Shown: positions 57,634-64,000 of the stretch, piece by piece
Numbering within the stretch: position 1 is the stretch's first letter
How the letters are laid out: every line of letters starts with the position of its first letter
Assembly: GCA_934490165.1 (NCBI GenBank)
Contig: CAKSTB010000014.1
Location: 1-64,000, forward strand
DNA: 64,000 nt
Source of the DNA: an uncultured Ruminiclostridium sp.
Lineage (GTDB): Bacteria > Bacillota > Clostridia > Oscillospirales > Ruminococcaceae
Direction: 5' to 3'
Notes under the pieces: generated by a model
Seen by the model: the letters and a program-made list of their open reading frames with translations, nothing else
Database searches by the model: none
What the model was told of the DNA's origin: nothing
Made by a program: the position numbers and the translations under genes

Positions 57634-58404
57634 TTACTTGCTTCCCTTCTTTTTTACATCTGTCTGAGCAAGCATAAATTCAAGCTTTTCCTGAATAAGT
57701 CTGGGGTTAGAGCCTGCCGCGATCGACAGAACGCCCTCTTCGATTATCTGCATACATAAAAGCTCCTGCTCGTGGCTGTTCTTCAGTGAAGACGCTATAG
57801 GCGCAAACAATACGTTTGAGAACAGTGAGCCGTAGAACGTCGTGATAAGCGCTACCGCCATACCGCTCGACAGGTTGCTGGAGTCCGCACCCATACCTTT
57901 AAGCATATTTACGAGTCCGACAAGAGTACCTAACATACCGAATGCGGGGAAGACCGACATACCTTTTTCAAAGAAAAGTCTGCCTCTTTCGTGACGTTCG
58001 CACATAAAGTCTATCGCATCGTCAAGCATTCCTCTTACCTTGTCGAGGTCGTTTGCGTCAACGATCAGCATAAGGCTTTCCTTAAGGAACGGATCATCGC
58101 ACTTGTTTGCGCTGTCTTCAAGGGAGATAAGACCCTTTGTTCTTGCGATCTTTGCAAATTCAACTATCTGGTCTATGTAGCTCTGCGGATTGAACTTTTT
58201 AGGGAACAAAGCGAGCTTCAGATACTTCGGCAGATTTTTAAGATATGATAGCGGGAACGAACCGATAAGACAGCCTATAGTACCGCCGACTGTGATGGCA
58301 ACCGAAGGTATATCTATGAACCAGTCAAGCTGACCGCCGTTAAATATACCGTATGTAACCAGACTGAATGATACTACCCAACCTATGATGATCGTAATAT
58401 TCAA
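57634..58404 (-). CDS. motA: Flagellar stator protein MotA
   Basis: The 256-residue protein has four spans with the family landmarks IDIPSVAITVGGTIGCLIGS, GMLGTLVGLVNMLKGMGADS and MAVALITTFYGSLFSNVLFA. TTG 58404, eight bases after AGGAGG, was chosen over an in-frame ATG further upstream that lacks a ribosome site. Codirectional with motB after a 74-base gap. Confidence 0.93.
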   Translation of the reverse strand: MNITIIIGWVVSFSLVTYGIFNGGQLDWFIDIPSVAITVGGTIGCLIGSFPLSYLKNLPKYLKLALFPKKFNPQSYIDQIVEFAKIARTKGLISLEDSANKCDDPFLKESLMLIVDANDLDKVRGMLDDAIDFMCERHERGRLFFEKGMSVFPAFGMLGTLVGLVNMLKGMGADSSNLSSGMAVALITTFYGSLFSNVLFAPIASSLKNSHEQELLCMQIIEEGVLSIAAGSNPRLIQEKLEFMLAQTDVKKKGSK

Positions 58405-58462
58405 AACAATTTCCTCCTGTAAGGGTTTATATAGCACAGCCGATGGCTGTAATATTCATAAT

Positions 58463-58666
58463 TTATATCCCTCTCTCGGGACGCTGACGTCTTAACGACT
58501 GTCTGTATTCCTTGATGAGAGAAAGTATCTCATTCATCGACTGCTCAACTATGTATGAATGACCCGTACTCGTGGTAATTACCGTGTCGGGATTTTCCGT
58601 TACTATTTCAATAAAGTCGGGATTAAGCATAAACTTTTCCCCATTGAGCTTTGTAAGTGTTATCAT
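58463..58666 (-). CDS. flbD: FlbD family flagellar protein
   Basis: The 67-residue product is the full length of the family: MITLTKLNGEKFMLNPDFIE then IVTENPDTVITTSTGHSYIV, EQSMNEILSLI. FlbD usually sits between flgE and motA, as here. Function little known. GGAAGGAAATGT precedes ATG. Confidence 0.9.
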   Translation of the reverse strand: MITLTKLNGEKFMLNPDFIEIVTENPDTVITTSTGHSYIVEQSMNEILSLIKEYRQSLRRQRPERGI

Positions 58667-59525
58667 ACATTTCCTTCCTTTGCGGACTGCTTTCGCATTA
58701 TCATTGATACCGGCTGTCTGTCACGCCGACAGCTTACACACGGCGGTAACAGCCGCTTTGCATAATATAACGGGCATTCCGGCGGAGCTGGCGCTCCGCC
58801 TGCCCTTATAAACTTGAATTTTTATCGCAGAAACCTGCGATTTCTGCTAAGCCTTTGGCTTTGTTGAACGCTTTGCCTGTTCGCCAAGCACTGCCACACT
58901 TGCCTTTTAATGAACGCTTTGTTTGTTTTGTGCTATCAATCGCCAAGCACTACCACCCTTGCCTCCCCTCGAAAAAGGGGAGGTGGCACGGCTAATACAA
59001 GTTGGACGTTTGTCAATATACAGTTCAGAAAATCTGTCCTTAATATCTCTCAAACAAATCCGAGCCGTGACGAAGGGGATTGTGTGAGTAAAGCAGTTCT
59101 TAAGTAAATACTCCTATCAACCTCAATCCCCACAGTCTTGTCAACAGAACAAATTGTTCTTAGCTACAGTTTGTGGTATCAAATCTTATCTGTGAAATCT
59201 TTATACTTTGTTGCCTTGTTGCCAATCCAGCTCCCCTTTTTCGAGGGGAGCCAAGAAGTGTTGGCTTAATCTTAAACCTCGATGATAGATGATAACGGAG
59301 GTCGCGCCGCCATCGAACTTTCAGAACAACAAACTTGTCATTGCTCACACCCACGCTTTTTCTTTTAAATAACCGCCGCAGGCGCTCCACAATTATTCAT
59401 TATTCATTATTCACTATTCACTATTCATTAAGGCAATTCCGCCGCCCCGCCGGTAACGAAAGTTACGCTGACATCAAACCGTCAGAACGGCGAAACTTGC
59501 CGTGCCCCACGGGCACCGCCGCCGC
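58667..59525. repeat. Repeat-filled gap between flgE and flbD, with a MITE-like element
   Basis: At 58962-59251 two hairpins with complementary loops (CCTCCCCT-CGAAAA-AGGGGAGG and GCTCCCCT-TTTTCG-AGGGGAGC) act as terminal inverted repeats of about 28 bases around a 290-bp non-coding unit, the form of a MITE. At 59392-59430 TTATTCA/CTATTCA words repeat in tandem. At 59444-59528 a reversed GCCGTTCTGACGG element ends on the flgE stop codon. No gene seen in these 860 bases. Confidence 0.65.
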
Positions 59526-61091
59526 TTAGCGCTTGAGGTTTACTATTTCTTCGAGCATTGTGTCCGAAGTGGTGATTATTCTTGAGTTAGCCTGGAAGCC
59601 TCTCTGCGTGATGATCATATCGGAGAATTCCTGTGATAAGTCAACGTTCGACATTTCGAGCGCACCTGATACTACAGAAGCAGAACCGTTTTCTCCGGCT
59701 ATGTTTACCTGAGGCTCACCTGATGAAAGTGTTTCTCTCCAGTAGGAGCTGCCGACCTGCTCAAGACCGTTGGGGTTGTCAAATGTAACGATATCGATTC
59801 TGCCGAGCATTATGATGCCGTGTACGTTGTGTACACCGTAGATAGTGCCATCCTCGTTGATATATACACTGTCCAGATCCTTTACCGTCTGAGTAGCCGC
59901 AACACGTCCGTCTGTCAGCTTGATGTTGCCGAGAAGCTCGGCCATATCCGAGAAGAAGTTGTTTGATCCGCCCGCAAGACCAACCTTACCGTCAGTTGCA
60001 AGCAGTGTTTCAAGTGCACCGTTGCCTGCGTCCCAGTCGGTACTTGTAACTGTCATCTGATATTTTTCGTTGCCGCCTGCCGCCTTGTCTATAGCCGCCT
60101 GAATGTCAGCTACCGTTGCGCCGGGACGAACACTTATCGTAAGACCGTTGTCCGACCACTTTGCCGTAGTTTCTGCGGCATTCTTTGAATATCTTAAGGT
60201 TATCGTGTAGTTGTTTGCATATTCTCCTGCGTTTACGGTTTTAAATGTAAGAGAAGCCTTTGTTGTTCCGTCGTCCAGCTTCATTGTGTTGGTAGCTGTC
60301 GTTGCGGGTATATCTGCCGCGGGAGGAACCGTATCAAGCTCAAAGTGCAGCGGCAGAACACCGTCTATGCTTACACCGCCGTTCTGGCAGGCGCGTGTAA
60401 CCGCGTCCTCAAGGTCATTGAGGTTTGTATAATCATTCTTTTCATTAAGCTGTACAACAAGCTTGTTGCCGCTCATATAAGCATAATCGCTGTCGCCTAC
60501 AATAAAGCCTACCGATATGTTACCGTCGGGTGTAGCTGTGTCGGCTGATACGGTAAGAGGATATGTACCGCCCTTGTATGTGATCGTCTTTGAGTAGTTT
60601 GCCTCATTGTCGAGAACTTCGGGAACTACAAATGTAATTCTGTTTGAAGATGCGTCAACGCCTGTTGCGTCGCCGCTTACGCCGAGCACCATATTACCGT
60701 TTGAGTCAACAAGGTTTCCTGCGTTATCAACGCTGAATACGCCTGCTCTGGAATAGAAGATATTGCCCGCTTCGTCCATGACCTGGAAGAAGCCGTCGCC
60801 CGATAACGCACAGTCGTAAACGCTGTCGGAATATGTAAAGCCCGACTGTCCCATTACCTGACCGATAGCACCGAGCTTAGTACCGTAACCTACCTGAGAG
60901 GGGTTTACACCACCCTGGAGGTTAGAGCCTGCCGAGCCGTTCTTCTTTGTCTGGTAATATACCTCCTGGAAGGTAGTTACGCTTGTTTTAAAGCCTGTTG
61001 TGTTTACGTTAGCGATATTGTTACCGATAACGTCCATCTTCTGCTGATGTGTCTTTAATCCTGACACGCCTGAGAATAATGATCTAACCAT
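59526..61091 (-). CDS. flgE: Flagellar hook protein FlgE
   Basis: The 521-residue protein has the hook N-terminus (FSGVSGLKTHQQKMDVIGNN then IANVNTTGFKTS), a long variable middle (about 150-400) and the C-terminal helix motif (EMSNVDLSQEFSDMIITQRG then FQANSRIITTSDTMLEEIV). It builds the hook outside the cell and carries no signal peptide, being exported by the flagellar system. AAAGGAACAGATC precedes ATG. Confidence 0.95.
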   Translation of the reverse strand: MVRSLFSGVSGLKTHQQKMDVIGNNIANVNTTGFKTSVTTFQEVYYQTKKNGSAGSNLQGGVNPSQVGYGTKLGAIGQVMGQSGFTYSDSVYDCALSGDGFFQVMDEAGNIFYSRAGVFSVDNAGNLVDSNGNMVLGVSGDATGVDASSNRITFVVPEVLDNEANYSKTITYKGGTYPLTVSADTATPDGNISVGFIVGDSDYAYMSGNKLVVQLNEKNDYTNLNDLEDAVTRACQNGGVSIDGVLPLHFELDTVPPAADIPATTATNTMKLDDGTTKASLTFKTVNAGEYANNYTITLRYSKNAAETTAKWSDNGLTISVRPGATVADIQAAIDKAAGGNEKYQMTVTSTDWDAGNGALETLLATDGKVGLAGGSNNFFSDMAELLGNIKLTDGRVAATQTVKDLDSVYINEDGTIYGVHNVHGIIMLGRIDIVTFDNPNGLEQVGSSYWRETLSSGEPQVNIAGENGSASVVSGALEMSNVDLSQEFSDMIITQRGFQANSRIITTSDTMLEEIVNLKR

Positions 61092-61173
61092 GATCTGTTC
61101 CTTTCTCCATCGTGCCGACCGCTCTTACCCGTCTGTCATTCGGGGTAAGTAATACTTCCTTTCGGTCCGGTAT

Positions 61174-61578
61174 TTACATAATTACGGTCGAATCGATGTT
61201 CGTAAAAATATTTCCTTTTAAATCGTCCTGTGACATAGTTGTGATTACCGTCCGGTTCTTCACACTTACCACAAAAGCAGTTTTGTCAACGAGTACAAGT
61301 GTTTCGTTGCTGCCCTTTTCCGCGGCTATCTCAATGCCGTCGTTAAGTCTTTGCAGCATATCCGAGTCAAGTATCTCGATATTTCTGCTTTCTATACGCT
61401 TCATTGCGTGTTTTGAAAAGCCTACCGCCGAGTTCCTTGCGTCAAGCTCACTCTGTAGAGCCTCGGCAAATGTTCCGCCCGACTGCTGTGCGGCTTTTTC
61501 AGCATTCCCTGCTTTTGCGGTGTTTACGTTGCCTGTCGAAATCTGTAGATTTCGCAGCTTCAGTTCATTTATCAACAT
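61174..61578 (-). CDS. Flagellar operon protein, TIGR02530 type
   Basis: The 134-residue product has the family core: GFSKHAMKRIESRNIEILDS then DMLQRLNDGIEIAAEKGSNE, TLVLVDKTAFVVSVKNRTVI. Members occur between flgD and flgE in Firmicutes, as here, but their role is uncertain. ATG-coupled to flgD by a 17-base gap. Confidence 0.85.
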   Translation of the reverse strand: MLINELKLRNLQISTGNVNTAKAGNAEKAAQQSGGTFAEALQSELDARNSAVGFSKHAMKRIESRNIEILDSDMLQRLNDGIEIAAEKGSNETLVLVDKTAFVVSVKNRTVITTMSQDDLKGNIFTNIDSTVIM

Positions 61579-61595
61579 AACACTGCCGCCTTTGA

Positions 61596-62270
61596 TTATC
61601 CGTTGTCCTCCGCATTGTCTGCCGGAGTATCTGTTTTGTTGTCAGCCGCATTATCACTGCTTTCGCTGACGTGTACTATCTCGTCGATAGAGTAGAGATA
61701 ATTGTCAATCACGATTTTAGCGTCGCCGTCCTGCATCTCAGCCGACTCGACCTTGCCCTTTGCGTAGTAGAATTTGCCGTCTTCGCCGAGCACCTTTACC
61801 ATTACTTCCTTGCCCACAAAGCCAAGCGCTTCGGACATTGTATGTAACGTGCCGGTGTTTTCGGTATCGTTTATTCCCTTTACCGCCGACAGGTCATACT
61901 GCGTTCCGCCGACTATCACCTTTACCGTGCTTCCACTGATGTTTACTCCGGTGCATACGCCCGATAAAAGCGTTCCGTCATCTGACTGCGCATTCATTGT
62001 AAGCGTCTTGCCGACAAGTCCCGCCGCATAGTTTGACATACTGTACTTCAGATTATCCTGCTGTGCCTGTAATGCCGTAAATTGTGCCATCTGCGACACG
62101 AACTCAGTATTCGATGTAGGTTCAAGCGGATCCTGATTGCTCATTTCCGCCATAAGCAGATTGAAGAACGTATCCGTGCTTATCGTATCGTTCTTGCCCG
62201 AGCTTTTGAAAAGATCCTTGTACTTTTCGTGATTTGACTGTACACTCTGAAGACTTGATAAATCTGCCAT
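61596..62270 (-). CDS. flgD: Hook-capping protein FlgD
   Basis: The 224-residue protein carries the FlgD N-terminal motif DTFFNLLMAEMSNQDPLEPT then SNTEFVSQMAQFTALQAQ, followed by a beta domain and an acidic tail (DNAADNKTDTPADNAEDN). It caps the growing hook and guides FlgE polymerisation. The start MADLSSLQ has AAAGGAAAACAG; a longer frame upstream has none. Confidence 0.94.
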   Translation of the reverse strand: MADLSSLQSVQSNHEKYKDLFKSSGKNDTISTDTFFNLLMAEMSNQDPLEPTSNTEFVSQMAQFTALQAQQDNLKYSMSNYAAGLVGKTLTMNAQSDDGTLLSGVCTGVNISGSTVKVIVGGTQYDLSAVKGINDTENTGTLHTMSEALGFVGKEVMVKVLGEDGKFYYAKGKVESAEMQDGDAKIVIDNYLYSIDEIVHVSESSDNAADNKTDTPADNAEDNG

Positions 62271-62307
62271 CTGTTTTCCTTTCGTGTAAGTCCGCCGATA
62301 CTTCATA

Positions 62308-63948
62308 TCAGCTCATTGCCTGTATTTCGCCCAGAAGACTGTCAAAGTCGTCCGCGTCATTCTTATGCCGATCGTGCGACTGCTGTCTGTATGGGTTCTT
62401 ACTGCTGCCGTCAAAATCTCTTTGGAATAATTCCGCCTGCGAGGTTTCTACCTTGTATGAGGTAAGCTCCACATCATCGTTTCTCAACGCATACGCAAGC
62501 TGTTCCGATTTCGCCTGTAAAAGCTCCTTTGCCGCCTGAGTTTCGGTAAGTATCTCAACTGTAAGCTTTCCGCTCTCGTTCACCATACGAACCGTTATCT
62601 TACCCAGCGTTTCAGGTGTAAGCACTACTGTAAGTGTGCTCTTGCCTGTGCTCTTAGGCGCGTGCTCGCTCACAAAGCTTGCCATATTGCTTATCGGTAC
62701 TCTTACCGTCTGTGCGGGCTGTCCGTCCTCATCAAAGCGGCTTTCTGCTTTTGCGAATACGTCCGCACTTCTTGCATTCATATCGCTTACCGCGTTCTTA
62801 TCGGTAACCTTCTGCTCGGTATCAAGGTCGCTGTCCGACTTTGTGACCTCAGTGCCCTTGGTTATCGCCTTAAGCTCATCGCTTTTCACTTCGACATTGC
62901 GCTTAGCGTAAGCAACTCTCGGTACATTGTCCGCTTCCGCCGTGATTTCCTGCTTTGTTTCGTTCGTTACGGTGTCGGCTGTTTTCTCAAAAGCCATCTT
63001 TACGATATCCTTCTGAGCCTTTGCCCCTGCCACTGCATCGGTCTTTCCCGCTACGTTTAAATCTACAGCTTTGTTTCCGGAATTTACAGCATTGCTTTTA
63101 CCGTCTGTCGCGATATCGCCGAACCTGTCGGCAACCGCAATACCCTCCGGCTCGCTCTCACCTGCGACACTGCCCATATCCGCGATACCAGTGGACTCAC
63201 CTGCGGTATTCTCTTCGGGTTTTCCCATAGCGGTGTGATCGTCAGCTTTATAAGCTGTCGCCTTGATATCCGTTTCACCGGGATATCCGCTGTTTGCGGC
63301 TTCTTCCGATACCGTCATATCAATTCGACTGTCGGAAATGCCTTTGTCAGCATTATACGAAGTATCCGTTACTTTGCTCTGCAAAGTATTTCCCGTTGTA
63401 ACATCTGCATTTTCTGCAAGCACCGTTTGCACAGTTTCCGCAAAATCATTTTCGGTAGCTTCACCTGTCAGAATTTCACTTTTCTGTGAAGCCTGTGCCG
63501 AATTTTCATCTACATTCGGAGCATCGGTCAGAACTGTACTGTTTTGTACCGTGGTCTGTACCACCGACTGCATACCCTCAATGTCTGCGAGCGCCTGTGT
63601 AAGTCCCGCATTATCAGCTGTCGATACATCATCTGTCATCTGTACCACAGCCGCCTGCATATATCCGGCAAGCTCAGCCGTCTTCAGCAGCTGCTTCAGC
63701 TCTTCTGCACTCTGCTCAAGCTCTGTAAGCCCGCTGAGTATCTCGCCCGACACGGCAGTCTGTCCCTCCGTGCGTGCATCTGCCGCGTTTACGGCGCTCT
63801 GTCTGTTGCCCGCTACCATAGCCCCGAGCATATCGGAGAAGCCTCCGGGCGCACTGTTATCGGAAATTACGCTATCAGAGATTGTGGCGGCATTGCCCGC
63901 AAACGCCATAGCGGCACTTGCCGGCAATACTGCTGTTGCATTCATCAT
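62308..63948 (-). CDS. fliK: Hook-length control protein FliK
   Basis: The product is 546 residues. A long low-complexity N-terminal region (Ala, Thr, Glu, Asp) leads to a C-terminal Flg_hook domain (about 425-520) with STLTVVLTPETLGKITVRMV, TETQAAKELLQAKSEQLAYA and LRNDDVELTSYKVET. It measures the hook and triggers the FlhB switch. AAAGGGGGTGAGAT precedes ATG; 52 bases upstream remain in the window and show nothing further. Confidence 0.92.
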   Translation of the reverse strand: MMNATAVLPASAAMAFAGNAATISDSVISDNSAPGGFSDMLGAMVAGNRQSAVNAADARTEGQTAVSGEILSGLTELEQSAEELKQLLKTAELAGYMQAAVVQMTDDVSTADNAGLTQALADIEGMQSVVQTTVQNSTVLTDAPNVDENSAQASQKSEILTGEATENDFAETVQTVLAENADVTTGNTLQSKVTDTSYNADKGISDSRIDMTVSEEAANSGYPGETDIKATAYKADDHTAMGKPEENTAGESTGIADMGSVAGESEPEGIAVADRFGDIATDGKSNAVNSGNKAVDLNVAGKTDAVAGAKAQKDIVKMAFEKTADTVTNETKQEITAEADNVPRVAYAKRNVEVKSDELKAITKGTEVTKSDSDLDTEQKVTDKNAVSDMNARSADVFAKAESRFDEDGQPAQTVRVPISNMASFVSEHAPKSTGKSTLTVVLTPETLGKITVRMVNESGKLTVEILTETQAAKELLQAKSEQLAYALRNDDVELTSYKVETSQAELFQRDFDGSSKNPYRQQSHDRHKNDADDFDSLLGEIQAMS

Positions 63949-64000
63949 ATCTCACCCCCTTTCAGTGCTATTTATTGCCGCAACGAATGTATCATTTGCA

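Overview
The window reads as chromosome of a motile, low-to-mid GC Gram-positive gut clostridium (Oscillospiraceae/Ruminococcus-like). This is inferred from Shine-Dalgarno sequences close to AAAGGAGG, FliY- and CheC/CheD-type chemotaxis, a YTGxxxxP surface-repeat protein and Gram-positive phage morphogenesis genes. No rRNA, tRNA or CRISPR array was seen.

Region 1 (about 0.2-0.65 kb to 32.8-33.1 kb) is an apparently complete Mu-like transposable prophage. On the left is a leftward LexA/CI-type repressor with a DUF4236 membrane protein beside it. A near-consensus rightward promoter follows, with one operator arm filling its spacer. The early operon runs: Bro antirepressor, Xre protein, small cargo genes, MuA-type DDE transposase, MuB-type ATPase, many small proteins, a GemA-like and a Mor-like regulator. 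A switch region (10.2-11.0 kb) holds two tiny leftward membrane proteins, divergent promoters and a strong terminator. The late operon runs: gp25/gp26/gp27-like proteins, a NusG/LoaP-like antiterminator, a hairpin-rich leader, terminase, portal, minor head protein, scaffold, capsid, head-tail connectors, tail tube, tail chaperones, tape measure, a giant fibre protein with HxH repeats, holin, GH25 lysozyme and, at the far right, a Dam methylase. No sheath or contractile baseplate gene was seen, so the virion is probably a siphovirus that replicates like Mu.

Region 2 (33.1-39.56 kb) is host accessory DNA. It holds long non-coding dispersed repeats, two small membrane-protein genes, mnmA, and metY (O-acetylhomoserine sulfhydrylase) preceded by a short Cys-containing leader peptide.

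Region 3 (39.56-64.0 kb) is entirely leftward. Read in the direction of transcription from the right edge it is fliK, flgD, TIGR02530-type flagellar operon gene, flgE, a repeat-filled gap, flbD, motA, motB, fliM, fliY, cheY, fliO, fliP, fliQ, fliR, flhB, a second repeat-filled gap, flhA, fliA, two flgF/flgG-type rod genes, cheC, cheD, a FapA-family gene, and a secreted protein with 11 surface repeats and a C-terminal CHAP-like domain. No fliL lies between motB and fliM, and no flhF/flhG lies between flhA and fliA.

The strongest leads for something undescribed are: the cassette array in the early region, where cargo genes sit between 97-bp repeats that each carry a leftward promoter and a rightward ribosome-binding site; the phage-encoded NusG/LoaP-like protein with a structured leader and several intra-operon terminators; the JAMM-like extension on the minor head protein with a small overlapping partner gene; and the recurrent structured leaders and 3'-end repeats.
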